Source of the DNA: CAYMJK01 sp043101635
GTDB taxonomy: Bacteria > Planctomycetota > Phycisphaerae > Phycisphaerales > UBA1924
Reading direction: 5' to 3'
Length of the DNA stretch: 34,052 nucleotides
NCBI GenBank assembly: GCA_043101635.1
Contig: JBICIE010000237.1
Span: 1 to 34,052 of the forward strand
Shown here: positions 19,214-26,560 of the stretch, in pieces
Position numbering within the stretch: the stretch's first letter is position 1
Layout of the letters: the number at the start of each line of letters is the position of its first letter
The notes under the pieces: generated by a model
Databases searched by the model: none
What the model was told of the DNA's origin: nothing
The model's input: only the letters and a program-made list of their open reading frames with translations
Position numbers and translations under genes: made by a program

Positions 19214-20110
19214 CTACTTCCCCTTGCGGACCCGCCCTACCAGCGCCCGCTCGAACTCCGCCGCGGCCGGGCTCGGGGCGCGATCACCCCGCCGCACGAT
19301 CGCAAGCTGGCGCGTCAGACGCTCATCTCGGCAGGTCAGGCCCTCGCCCTCGGCCAGCGCAAAGCGGCTGACGAAGCCGACGCCGATTCCTGCCGCGACC
19401 ATCCGCTTGATCGACTCGATCGAGCGCAGCTCCATGACGTACGACAGGGTCACGTTTGCGCGCGCTGCCGCGGCGTCGATCAGGTCGCGCACCGCGCTCT
19501 CCGGCTCGAAGCCGATCACCGGCGCCTCGGCGAGGTCGGCCCAGCGGAAGCTCTTGCGACCGGCCAGCGCGTGATCGGGCGGCGTGATCAGGCGCAGCTC
19601 ATCGCTGGCCAGCGGAATCGTCATCAGGTCGCCGGCGCCCACCAGCCGCCCGTGCGGCGCCACCGGGAGGGTGACGATGCCGAGGTCGAGGTCGCCCGCG
19701 ATGACTGCCGCGGCAACGTCGCTGCTGCCCGCCTCGCGGATGACCAGTCGCAGCCCCGGCCGGCGCCCGCGCAGCTCGCCGACGACCTGCGGCAGCAGAT
19801 ACGTCGTCGCCGTCGCTCCACCTCCGACGCGGATGCTGCCCCGGTGCAGGCCTGCGATCTCGCGCACCTGCTCGACACCGGCATCAATCCGGCGCATCGC
19901 CTCCTCGGCGTGGGCCAGCAGCGTGCGCCCGGCCTCGGTGAGTTCCACGCCGCGTCCGGTGCGGTGCAGCAGGTCGGCGCCGACCTCGGCCTCCAGCTTG
20001 CGCATGGCGGCGGAGAGGGCCGGCTGCGTGACGCCCAGGGCCTCGGCCGCCCGGGTCATGTGCCCGGCCTCGGCGATGGCCTTGAAGTAGCGCAGGGGGG
20101 TGAGTTCCAC
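19214..20110 (-). CDS. LysR-family transcriptional regulator
   Basis: With the GTG start at 20110 the product is 298 residues, the usual LysR length. The winged helix-turn-helix is at 1-60 (LTPLRYFKAIAEAGH, then AAEALGVTQPALSAAMRKLE). The periplasmic-binding-like effector domain follows from about 90 (GSIRVGGGATATTYLLPQVV, DLDLGIVTLP, AAGIGVGFVSRFA). A longer reading to 20167 adds an Arg-rich segment not seen in the family. No Shine-Dalgarno sequence is present, but TACCTT ends 6 nt before the GTG. The divergent neighbour is the antitoxin gene, and the 86-nt gap is the likely place for an operator. The target genes and inducer are unknown. Confidence 0.9.
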   Translation of the reverse strand: MELTPLRYFKAIAEAGHMTRAAEALGVTQPALSAAMRKLEAEVGADLLHRTGRGVELTEAGRTLLAHAEEAMRRIDAGVEQVREIAGLHRGSIRVGGGATATTYLLPQVVGELRGRRPGLRLVIREAGSSDVAAAVIAGDLDLGIVTLPVAPHGRLVGAGDLMTIPLASDELRLITPPDHALAGRKSFRWADLAEAPVIGFEPESAVRDLIDAAAARANVTLSYVMELRSIESIKRMVAAGIGVGFVSRFALAEGEGLTCRDERLTRQLAIVRRGDRAPSPAAAEFERALVGRVRKGK

Positions 20111-20116
20111 GGGCAG

Positions 20117-20122
20117 AAGGTA
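20117..20122 (-). promoter_or_regulatory. -10-like box before the LysR start
   Basis: TACCTT on the minus strand ends 6 nt before the GTG at 20110 and fits a TANNNT box for a leaderless transcript. No -35 box is seen. Confidence 0.35.
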
Positions 20123-20184
20123 GCCGGGGACCCGGCGCCGCCGCTGATCCGGCGGCGCCTGTCGCACCGGCCGGGGCCAGCCGT

Positions 20185-20190
20185 TACAAT
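20185..20190 (+). promoter_or_regulatory. -10 box, leaderless start of the toxin-antitoxin operon
   Basis: TACAAT lies 6 nt before the ATG at 20197, with no room for a Shine-Dalgarno sequence. The transcription start would coincide with the A of ATG. The -35 region is weak. Confidence 0.5.
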
Positions 20191-20196
20191 GCCCCC

Positions 20197-20421
20197 ATGG
20201 TCCGCAAGACAGAAGCCATCTTCACCGGGGGCGTGCTGAGGCCGCTGGAGCCGCTGGGGCTGCGCGAGCAGGAGCGGGTGCGCATTACCATTGAGTCGGC
20301 GCCCGCTGATGCCACTGAGCAGGAAGCGGCGCGCCAGCGCATGATCGAAGGGTTCGAGAAGATGCGGCTGCGCACGAATGGGCGCCTTCCAACGCGCGAT
20401 GAGCTCCATGAACGCCGTTGA
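20197..20421 (+). CDS. DUF104-like antitoxin
   Basis: The 74-residue protein has the small beta-barrel-like N-terminus of the DUF104 (AF2212/PG0164) antitoxin family: EAIFTGGVLRPLEPLGLREQERVRITIE at 6-33. A charged helical tail (40-74) probably wraps around the toxin. Its last 14 nt overlap the PIN-domain toxin gene, the usual layout of a type II toxin-antitoxin operon. It should neutralise the toxin and may repress its own promoter; a DNA-binding motif is not obvious. The mRNA appears leaderless. Confidence 0.82.
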   Translation: MVRKTEAIFTGGVLRPLEPLGLREQERVRITIESAPADATEQEAARQRMIEGFEKMRLRTNGRLPTRDELHERR

Positions 20422-20809
20422 CACGAATGTCCTCATCTACGTGTATGACGGCTCATCGCGTGAGAAGCGAGACAGGGCACGATCGCTCCTGTCGGAACTC
20501 TCCCCCGGCATTCTGCTGTGGCAGGTTGCCTGCGAGTTCATCGCCGCATCCCGCAAGACACTTGAGGCTGGAAGCGACCTGAACGTTGCCTGGGATCGCC
20601 TTGCCGAGCTTCGCGCGGTCTTTCCCATTGCGACGCCGACCGAGGCGGCGTTGGACGCCGCGCGATCCATCCATACGGAGACGGGCGCCCACTACTGGGA
20701 TTGCATGCTGTTTGCGGCGTGCATCGAGGCGGGCGTGAAGCGACTGTACAGCGAAGACCTGCCCGGAGCGCCCATCAAGGGCCTTGAGATCGTCAACCCG
20801 TTCGCGTGA
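20408..20809 (+). CDS. VapC-type PIN-domain ribonuclease toxin
   Basis: The 133-residue PIN domain starts MNAVDTNVLIYVYD. The conserved acidic residues expected to bind Mg2+ are D5, E43 (ACEFIAA), D98 (HYWDCMLFAAC) and D117 (YSEDL). VapC toxins cut tRNA or rRNA and stop translation. The start at 20408 overlaps the antitoxin end by 14 nt; a longer frame to 20378 only adds residues inside the antitoxin gene. The BshB-like gene follows after 9 nt and may be co-transcribed. All acidic residues are present, so the toxin looks intact. Confidence 0.88.
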   Translation: MNAVDTNVLIYVYDGSSREKRDRARSLLSELSPGILLWQVACEFIAASRKTLEAGSDLNVAWDRLAELRAVFPIATPTEAALDAARSIHTETGAHYWDCMLFAACIEAGVKRLYSEDLPGAPIKGLEIVNPFA

Positions 20810-20818
20810 GATCGCCGC

Positions 20819-21568
20819 ATGCCCCGCATTCTCGTCGTCGGCCCACATCCGGATGATCAGGAACTCGGCATGGGCGCGGCCGTCGCCATGCTCGCCGGGC
20901 AGGGGCATGACATCCTGCTGCTGGATGTCACCAACGGCGAGCCGACGCCCTACGGCGATCCCGAGACACGCGCTAAGGAGGCCGCTGCCGCGGCGAAGAT
21001 CCTTGCGCCGGCCTCAGGCAACGGCAGCGTCACGCGCATGCTGCTCGGCCTGCCGAACCGCACCGTCGAGCACACCATCGAGGCCCGCCACGCGGTCGCG
21101 GCGGTGATCCGGGCCCACCAGGCAGACATCATCTTCACACCCTACTTCGAGGACGCCCACCCCGACCACCGCGCGGTCACGCGCATCGTCGAGGACGCCC
21201 GCTTCGACGCCAAGCTGTCCAAGCTCGATCTCGCCGATCCCGTCGACCAGTGGACCGGCGCCAAGCTCGCCCTCGGAGACCCGCTCTACCCCAAGTGGCT
21301 GTTCTACTACTACGCCACGCACCTGCGCTGGGTGCCCGACCCGAGCTTCATCCTCGATGTGACCGGCTATGTCGAGCGCAAGATCGAGTCGATCAAGGCC
21401 TACCACACGCAGTTCGTCCTGCCGGAGAAGAACCGCGGGGTCGTCGAATGGGTCGAGGCCAGCGCCCGCTACTTCGGCAGCCGCATCGGGACCGGCGCCG
21501 GCGAGTGCTTCTTCACGAAGGAGCCGCTGGGGCTTCGGGGGCTGGGGGCGCTGGCGCAGCTGCCCTGA
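20819..21568 (+). CDS. PIG-L/LmbE deacetylase, BshB1-like
   Basis: The 249-residue protein is a zinc-dependent N-acetylglucosaminyl deacetylase of the PIG-L family. The zinc and catalytic residues lie in H10-P-D-D-Q-E and in FEDAHPDH (H114, H117). The overall pattern matches BshB1, which deacetylates GlcNAc-malate in bacillithiol synthesis: ELGMG, AKEAAAAAKIL, PYFEDAHPDH, WLFYYYATHLRWVPDPSFILDVTGYVERKIESI-type C-terminal half, AYHTQF, and ARYFGSRIGTGAGE. No bshA or bshC homologue is in the window, so the bacillithiol role is inferred from sequence alone. It follows the VapC gene by 9 nt. Its last 56 nt overlap the convergent pyruvate kinase-like gene. Confidence 0.87.
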   Translation: MPRILVVGPHPDDQELGMGAAVAMLAGQGHDILLLDVTNGEPTPYGDPETRAKEAAAAAKILAPASGNGSVTRMLLGLPNRTVEHTIEARHAVAAVIRAHQADIIFTPYFEDAHPDHRAVTRIVEDARFDAKLSKLDLADPVDQWTGAKLALGDPLYPKWLFYYYATHLRWVPDPSFILDVTGYVERKIESIKAYHTQFVLPEKNRGVVEWVEASARYFGSRIGTGAGECFFTKEPLGLRGLGALAQLP

Positions 21569-23102
21569 AACTCGGCGGGCTGAGCAGGGCGTCGATGTCC
21601 TCGGCCTCATCGGGGAACGAGGCGATCCGCAGCGGCCGGAACATCGCCATCTTCTTGCGCTGGTGCGGCTCCATGCGCACGAGGATGTCGCTGAGCGTGG
21701 CCAGGGCCCGCAGGATCTCCGGTCCCTTGTTGAGCATGACGCACTCGGCCCGCTGCGCCATGGCCGCGTCGGTGATCTCGGCCCGCGTCGGCCGCCCCAG
21801 CTTGGCGAGCGAGTCGAGCACCTCGGTGGCCCAGATCACCGGCGTGTGCGCCGCCTCGCAGAACCACAGGATCTCTTCCTGGATCTCGGCGAGCCTTTCG
21901 AAGCCGCACTCGACGGCCAGGTCGCCCCGCGCGATCATGACGCCGCCGACGGGCATGGTCAGCAGCTCGAAGAGCAGTTCGGGCAGGTGGCTGAAACCCT
22001 CGCGCGTCTCGACCTTCAGCACCACGCCGATGGTGCGGTCGGTGACGCTGCGCAGGGCGTCGCGCATGTCGCGGACATCGCGCCCGCGGCGCACGAACGA
22101 GAGGCTGAAGCCGTCGACGTGCGGCGCCAGCAGCTTCAGCGCCTCGCGGTCCTGAACTGTCAGCGACGGCAGCGCGACCTGCGTGTCCGGCAGGTTCAGC
22201 CCCTTCTCCAGGCGCAGTTTCTGGCCGCCCGGCTTGGTGAACGTGACCCGCAGTCTGGCCCCGCGATCGTCGATGTCCTCGACCGTCGCGCCGATCTTGC
22301 CATCGTCGAACCACACGGCGTGGCCGCGCCCCAGCCCGGCCAGCGCCTCGGGCTCGGAGCACCAGACCGAGGCGCCGGCCTCGGCGCCGGCGCCGCCGTG
22401 ATCAAGCTGCAGCGTCAGGACATCGCCCGCCTCGAAGCGCAGCGCCGGCGCCTCGGCCCCGTCGATCGCGAGTCGGCTGGTGCGCAGCTTCGGCCCGGCA
22501 AGGTCCGCAAAGACGCGGCAGCGCCGGCCGAGTCGGCGCTCGGCCGTCCGCGCGTTGCGCACCATGCGCATCCAGGCGTCGGCGTCATCGTGGGCGGTGT
22601 TGATGCGCATCACGTTCATGCCGTGACCGACGCACTCCTCGACGAAGCCCGGCGCGGCCGCCGCCTCGGATGGCATCGTGACCATGATGCGCACCGCCCG
22701 GCCCGCCGGGCGCGGGCCAAGCAGGGCGTCCGCCTGGGCCGCCAGCGTCGCCCAGCCGATCTTCAGCGGCATGGCGCCGGGCGTCGGCGCCACCGGCTCC
22801 AGCGGCGGATCCGGCAGGCGCGACGCGGCGTGCATCACCGCCTCGACGTTCGCCAGCACGCACGGCTCGGCCCGCCCCAGCGATGACAGCCCCAGCGACG
22901 CCAAGTGCTTCTGCAGCGGACGCAGGTTGTGCTCGCGCAGCGCGATGTAGTGGATCAGGTTGCGGACGCTGTCAGCGCGACCGCGCGCTGCGCGCAGGAT
23001 CAGATCCTGATGCTCATTAGCATACGAGAGCATCCGCTCCCGCAGCGACTCCAGCTGCGCCCGGGCGAATCGTGCGCCGACGAGTTCCTCCCCGAGTGCC
23101 AT
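21513..23102 (-). CDS. Pyruvate kinase-like protein with N-terminal extension and no C-terminal domain
   Basis: The 529-residue product has a pyruvate kinase barrel at about 136-480 with most catalytic motifs: MRINTAH (166-171), FADLAGPKLRT (198-208), VLKVET with catalytic Lys363, MIARGDLAVE (389-398), and the ATEVLDSLAKLGRPTRAEITD active-site helix (425-445). The lid domain lies at about 220-300. It lacks the allosteric C-terminal domain of standard enzymes and instead has a helical N-terminal region of about 135 residues with LRPLQKHLASLGLSSLGR. The strand ending is MLNKGPEI where typical enzymes have an LSGETA motif. I recognise this as a divergent pyruvate kinase subgroup; PEP-to-pyruvate activity is likely but not certain. 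TACAAT lies 9 nt before the ATG. Confidence 0.85.
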   Translation of the reverse strand: MALGEELVGARFARAQLESLRERMLSYANEHQDLILRAARGRADSVRNLIHYIALREHNLRPLQKHLASLGLSSLGRAEPCVLANVEAVMHAASRLPDPPLEPVAPTPGAMPLKIGWATLAAQADALLGPRPAGRAVRIMVTMPSEAAAAPGFVEECVGHGMNVMRINTAHDDADAWMRMVRNARTAERRLGRRCRVFADLAGPKLRTSRLAIDGAEAPALRFEAGDVLTLQLDHGGAGAEAGASVWCSEPEALAGLGRGHAVWFDDGKIGATVEDIDDRGARLRVTFTKPGGQKLRLEKGLNLPDTQVALPSLTVQDREALKLLAPHVDGFSLSFVRRGRDVRDMRDALRSVTDRTIGVVLKVETREGFSHLPELLFELLTMPVGGVMIARGDLAVECGFERLAEIQEEILWFCEAAHTPVIWATEVLDSLAKLGRPTRAEITDAAMAQRAECVMLNKGPEILRALATLSDILVRMEPHQRKKMAMFRPLRIASFPDEAEDIDALLSPPSFRAAAPAPPAPEAPAAPS

Positions 23103-23111
23103 GGCGTCGCG

Positions 23112-23117
23112 ATTGTA
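23112..23117 (-). promoter_or_regulatory. -10 box before the pyruvate kinase-like gene
   Basis: TACAAT on the minus strand ends 9 nt before the ATG at 23102. It is the same hexamer as at 20185 and implies a 5' leader of a few bases at most. No -35 box is seen. Confidence 0.45.
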
Positions 23118-23177
23118 GGTGACCGGGCGATGTTCCTCTCACTGTGCACGCCCGCGCAGCGAGTCTTCGCGCAAGCC

Positions 23178-23738
23178 TCAAACGCCGGCGCGCAGCAGTT
23201 GCTCGGCAGCCCGGCGCGCAGCCCGCGCCGGCGCGCCGGAGCCCTGGGCCGCCCCGAGAACGATCGCCCCCTGCGCCAGCAGGTAGATGGCCCCGGCCAG
23301 TTCCTCCGGATCGGCCAGCCCCGCCTCGCCCGCCAGAGCGGCCAGCCACTGCGTCACCAGCCGCTGGTGCTCCGCCACCGCCCGGTGCAGCGCGCAGTCC
23401 GGGTCGGCGTATTCGGCGCACGCCTTCAGGAACAGGCACCCGCGAAACTCGTCGGTATCGATCCAGCCGGCCACCACATCGAAGATCGCAAGCAACTGCC
23501 CGGCGCCCCCTTGCGGCGCCAGCCGGCGGGTCTCGCGGGCGATCCAGAGCCGGAACGTCTCGTCGCGGCGCCGGATCGCCGCCAGCATCAGGTCCTCTTT
23601 CGAAGCGAAGTGGTGGTACAGCGTCTGCTTGGCGACGCCTGCCTCGGCCACGATCCGGTCGATGCCGACGGCGTGGAAGCCCTCCCGGGCGAACAGGGCC
23701 AGCGCGGCCTCAATCAACCTGTCACGGGCAGCGGTCAT
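23178..23738 (-). CDS. TetR-family transcriptional repressor
   Basis: The 186-residue protein has a TetR DNA-binding domain at 1-50 (RDRLIEAALALFAREGFHAVGIDRI; helix-turn-helix at about 26-45 with AEAGVAKQTLYHHFASKEDL). The C-terminal ligand-binding domain contains FRGCLFLKACAEYADPD and two cysteines (C101-type and C115-type positions) that might sense oxidants. The divergent neighbour is the AhpD-like gene, and a perfect 16-bp palindrome lies between them at 23814. The simplest model is that this repressor controls that gene. The ligand is unknown. Confidence 0.9.
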   Translation of the reverse strand: MTAARDRLIEAALALFAREGFHAVGIDRIVAEAGVAKQTLYHHFASKEDLMLAAIRRRDETFRLWIARETRRLAPQGGAGQLLAIFDVVAGWIDTDEFRGCLFLKACAEYADPDCALHRAVAEHQRLVTQWLAALAGEAGLADPEELAGAIYLLAQGAIVLGAAQGSGAPARAARRAAEQLLRAGV

Positions 23739-23813
23739 AGAACACTCAGTCTAATGAACGGCGCAGTTCACTGGCCTGTTCCGCCAACTTTTTTCCACCG
23801 GCGTCGGAATAGC

Positions 23814-23829
23814 TAGACAGATCTGTCTA
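23814..23829. promoter_or_regulatory. Perfect 16-bp palindrome, probable TetR operator
   Basis: TAGACAGATCTGTCTA is fully palindromic, a typical operator size for TetR proteins. It lies 76 nt from the TetR start and 63 nt upstream of the AhpD-like start. A related half-site CAGTCTA occurs at about 23748-23754, close to the TetR start. Confidence 0.8.
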
Positions 23830-23891
23830 TTCGTCTGGGGCGGCGAGTGGACGCCGCGTCACTGAAGCCCCCTGAACGAAGGAGACCGACC

Positions 23892-24449
23892 ATGCCCCGC
23901 ATCGACCTCGTCAATCGTGAGCAGGCCACCGGCAAGGCCCGCCAACTGCTGGACGCCGTGCACAAGAAGTTCGGGCGCGTGCCCAACATCACCGCCGTGC
24001 TGGCCAACGCCCCGGCCGCGCTGGACGGCTACCTGTCGCTCTCCGGGGCCCTGGCCGGCGGGCGCCTCTCCCCCGCACTCCGCGAGCAGATCGCAATCAC
24101 CGTTGCCGCGGCCAACAGCTGCGACTACTGCCTGGCCGCCCACAGCGCCATCGCCGAGTCGCTCGGCGTCAGCCCCGAAGCGCGCAGGGCGGCCCAGCGG
24201 GCCGAGGCGGGCGATCCGACCACGGCCGCCGCCCTGCAACTGGCCCGGCGCATCGTTGAGACGCGGGGCTTCGTCGACACCGAAGACCTGCGGCAGGCCC
24301 GCGCCGCCGGGCTGGGCGACGGCGAGATCCTGGAGGTGCTCGGCGCGGTCGTCGTGAACATCTTCACCAACTACACCAACCACATCGCCGAGACGGAGAT
24401 CGACTTCCCGGCCGTCGAGCGCGACGAGAGTCTCATCGCTGCGCGTTAA
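23892..24449 (+). CDS. AhpD-like/carboxymuconolactone decarboxylase-family peroxidase
   Basis: This 185-residue all-helical protein belongs to the AhpD/CMD superfamily. The redox motif is C77-D-Y-C80 with H84 (SCDYCLAAH), the CxxC-x3-H pattern of alkylhydroperoxidase-type enzymes. The sequence between VNREQATGKARQLLDAV and VVVNIFTNYTNHIAETEIDFP matches the peroxidase-related subgroup, not a decarboxylase. AAGGAGA at 23878-23884 supports the start. A TetR gene diverges from it with a palindrome between, and a Rho-independent terminator follows. It probably detoxifies peroxides or reactive electrophiles when the repressor is released. Confidence 0.88.
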   Translation: MPRIDLVNREQATGKARQLLDAVHKKFGRVPNITAVLANAPAALDGYLSLSGALAGGRLSPALREQIAITVAAANSCDYCLAAHSAIAESLGVSPEARRAAQRAEAGDPTTAAALQLARRIVETRGFVDTEDLRQARAAGLGDGEILEVLGAVVVNIFTNYTNHIAETEIDFPAVERDESLIAAR

Positions 24450-24490
24450 GACGGGCAATCTGAATTCTGTTTCATGAACTCCCCTACCGG

Positions 24491-24518
24491 GCCGGCGCGC
24501 GATGCGCCGGCTCTTTTT
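24491..24518 (+). terminator. Rho-independent terminator of the AhpD-like gene
   Basis: An 8-bp stem GCCGGCGC/GCGCCGGC with a 5-nt loop is followed by TCTTTTT. It lies 41 nt after the stop codon. Confidence 0.9.
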
Positions 24519-24664
24519 GCGCGCGTTTGGCAGCGGATCGCACGCGACGCCGATGATGCCCGGGGGAATGTGGCATACTGTCCGCCTTGAGCCGGCGGAG
24601 CCGGCCGTACGCAGAATCGCGAAGATGGCGCGCTGCGCCAGCCCGTCCGTCACGGAGGAGTCGC

Positions 24665-25441
24665 ATGCACCTGCGTTGGTTGGCGCCGCTGCTGATCGTT
24701 GCGCTTGGCGCTGCGGCATCAGCAGAGCCGGTTCGCATCTCGCACAGTCGCATTCAGTCCACGCTGCAGCCGGGCACGATCGCCGCGATCGACACGCCCG
24801 CGCCGCAGACCACGCGCGATAACCGCTGGTATCGCATCTTCGAACTCAAGGACTTCGTCACCGAGTCGATCACCGTGTCGGCGGTGCGCATCGGCGTCGA
24901 GATTGCCGAGGCGGATCCCGGTTCTCAGCCGGTGACGGTGCGTCTGTACGCGGGCGACCTCTTCGGCGAGAAGGAACTGCGGGCCGAGGCCGAGCACATG
25001 ATCAACAACAAGGAGCTTGCGCTGGAGATGATCCCGATCCGGGCCCGCTTCCAGGCGCACGAGACCATGATCGTGGAGATCGAGCCGCTGGACCACGGGC
25101 TGTGGGGGCTCACCGGGCAGCGCTTCTTCATCGGGACCAACCGCTGGGGCGAGACCGGGCCGTCGTACCTCGCCAGCACGCTCGCCGGCGACCCCGTGCC
25201 GGCGCCGTACAGCGCCATCGGCGCCGGCTATCCGGACATGGCCATCGTCATGACCGTCTTTGCGCGCACCGGCTGCGACGTCGACTGCGACGGCGATGGC
25301 GTCATCGACATCCTCGATTTCGTCTGCTTCCAGTCTGCATTCGGCGCCGGCGATCCTGTGGCCGACTGCGATCGCTCCGGGGCACTGGACCTCTACGACT
25401 TCCTGTGCTTCACGCATCTGTTCGCGCTGGGCTGCCCGTGA
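24665..25441 (+). CDS. Secreted protein with C-terminal GC-type dockerin-like anchor (paralog 1)
   Basis: The 258-residue product has a signal peptide at 1-20 (cleavage after ASA) and a beta-rich body (about 21-200) of unknown function. The last 55 residues hold two EF-hand-like repeats, CDVDCDGDGVIDILDFVCF and ADCDRSGALDLYDFLCF, ending in GCP. Alternating Asp residues suggest Ca2+ binding and conserved Cys suggest disulfides. This matches the GC-type dockerin-like anchor domain of Phycisphaerales surface proteins. The body shares a pattern (PGTIAAIDT, APQTTRDNRWYRIFEL, ESITVSAVRIGVEIA) with the next gene, so they are tandem paralogs. GGAGGAG at 24654-24660 supports the start. Confidence 0.85.
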   Translation: MHLRWLAPLLIVALGAAASAEPVRISHSRIQSTLQPGTIAAIDTPAPQTTRDNRWYRIFELKDFVTESITVSAVRIGVEIAEADPGSQPVTVRLYAGDLFGEKELRAEAEHMINNKELALEMIPIRARFQAHETMIVEIEPLDHGLWGLTGQRFFIGTNRWGETGPSYLASTLAGDPVPAPYSAIGAGYPDMAIVMTVFARTGCDVDCDGDGVIDILDFVCFQSAFGAGDPVADCDRSGALDLYDFLCFTHLFALGCP

Positions 25442-25490
25442 ACTTCGCCGCTGGCGGGAACCTGGCGCGGACGCCTGCGTAGAGTCGCCC

Positions 25491-25512
25491 GCACAGGGCG
25501 TGCGTCCTGTGC
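25491..25512. terminator. Hairpin between the two dockerin-anchored genes
   Basis: A 7-bp stem GCACAGG/CCTGTGC closes an 8-nt loop, 50 nt after the first paralog. A second palindrome, GCGCCCC-T-GGGGCGC, follows at about 25521. Neither has a T-run, so termination is only possible. Confidence 0.35.
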
Positions 25513-25631
25513 TTCTCCGCCGCGCCCCTGGGGCGCAATCCGGCGGAGCGGGGAGGCATCCAAGGACCTGGCCAAGGGGGCGGGGCAGCCCTCACGTGGA
25601 AGGTACGGCCCCGCTTCAAGGAGGATGCCAC

Positions 25632-26444
25632 ATGCACTGCAAGAAGACCCTGTCCCTGCTCGCCTGCGCCGGCCTCGGCGCCCCCGCACTCGCCCAGGAT
25701 GTGCGCATGACGCACAACGAGATCGACGACCTGGTCGAGCCGGGCATCACGATCGCCTGCTCGACCACCGCCGCGCCGCAGACAACCACCGACAACTCCT
25801 GGTGGCGGGCCTTCAGCCTGAGCGACTTCGGCATCGCCGAGGCCATCACCGTCTCCAGCATTGAGTTCGGCATCGAGACCGCCCGCGCCACCGCGCTCGG
25901 CGGCGCCCAGGACGTTCTGATCGAGCTGTTCCAGGCGCCCGCCGGCAGCGCTCCCGCGCTCGGCCTTGAACTGCGCGGCAGCGCCACCATCAGCGTCGAG
26001 GACCAGGTTCAGACGATCTTCGACGCCCCGGTCGAGGGCGTCATCGACGCCGGCATGAGCCTGGTGGTCGCCATCACGCCCCCGGATCACACCGCCGGCG
26101 GCACGGCCACGGGCGACGTCTTCTTCATCGGCTCCAACGGGTTCGGCGAGACCGATCCTTCCTACATCATGGCGCCGGGCTGCGGCACGCCGACGCCGGT
26201 GACCTATGACGCCATCGGCTTCCCCGGCATCAGTGTGGTGATGATCGTGCACGGCCAGCTCGGCGCTGTCGGCGGGTGCTATCCCGACTGCGATGACAGC
26301 GGCTCGCTGGACTTCTTCGATTTCCTCTGCTTCCAGAACGCCTTCAGCGCCGGCGAGCCGTACGCCGACTGCGACGACTCCGGTTCGCTGGACTTTTTCG
26401 ACTTCCTGTGCTTCCAGAACGAGTTCAGCGCCGGCTGCCCGTAA
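25632..26444 (+). CDS. Secreted protein with C-terminal GC-type dockerin-like anchor (paralog 2)
   Basis: The 270-residue protein has a signal peptide at 1-21 (cleavage after ALA), a beta-rich body and a 55-residue anchor at 216-270. The two anchor repeats are nearly identical (DCDDSGSLDFFDFLCFQN in both), which points to recent duplication or strong constraint. The body parallels paralog 1: EPGITIACST, APQTTTDNSWWRAFSL, EAITVSSIEFGIETA, FFIGSNGFGETDPSYI. AAGGAGG at 25618-25624, 7 nt before the ATG, supports the start. Its function is unknown; a surface or matrix adhesin is possible. Confidence 0.87.
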   Translation: MHCKKTLSLLACAGLGAPALAQDVRMTHNEIDDLVEPGITIACSTTAAPQTTTDNSWWRAFSLSDFGIAEAITVSSIEFGIETARATALGGAQDVLIELFQAPAGSAPALGLELRGSATISVEDQVQTIFDAPVEGVIDAGMSLVVAITPPDHTAGGTATGDVFFIGSNGFGETDPSYIMAPGCGTPTPVTYDAIGFPGISVVMIVHGQLGAVGGCYPDCDDSGSLDFFDFLCFQNAFSAGEPYADCDDSGSLDFFDFLCFQNEFSAGCP

Positions 26445-26473
26445 CGGAAGCGCCAGACCAGTCCACAAGGGGC

Positions 26474-26498
26474 GTCGCGTCCTCAATCGGGGCGCGAC
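26474..26498 (+). terminator. Possible terminator hairpin after paralog 2
   Basis: A 9-bp stem (26474-26482 with 26490-26498, one G-T pair) closes a 7-nt loop, 29 nt after the stop. No T-run follows. Confidence 0.35.
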
Positions 26499-26560
26499 AC
26501 CCATACCAACGCGTACGGCGACGCGGATCATCCGTGTGTGCGCTGACAGCGCGAGCGTCT

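Noticed and set aside
23892..24449. 4-carboxymuconolactone decarboxylase of aromatic degradation
   Set aside because: The CxxC-x3-H redox motif and the TetR neighbour fit the peroxidase subgroup, and no other aromatic-degradation gene is present.
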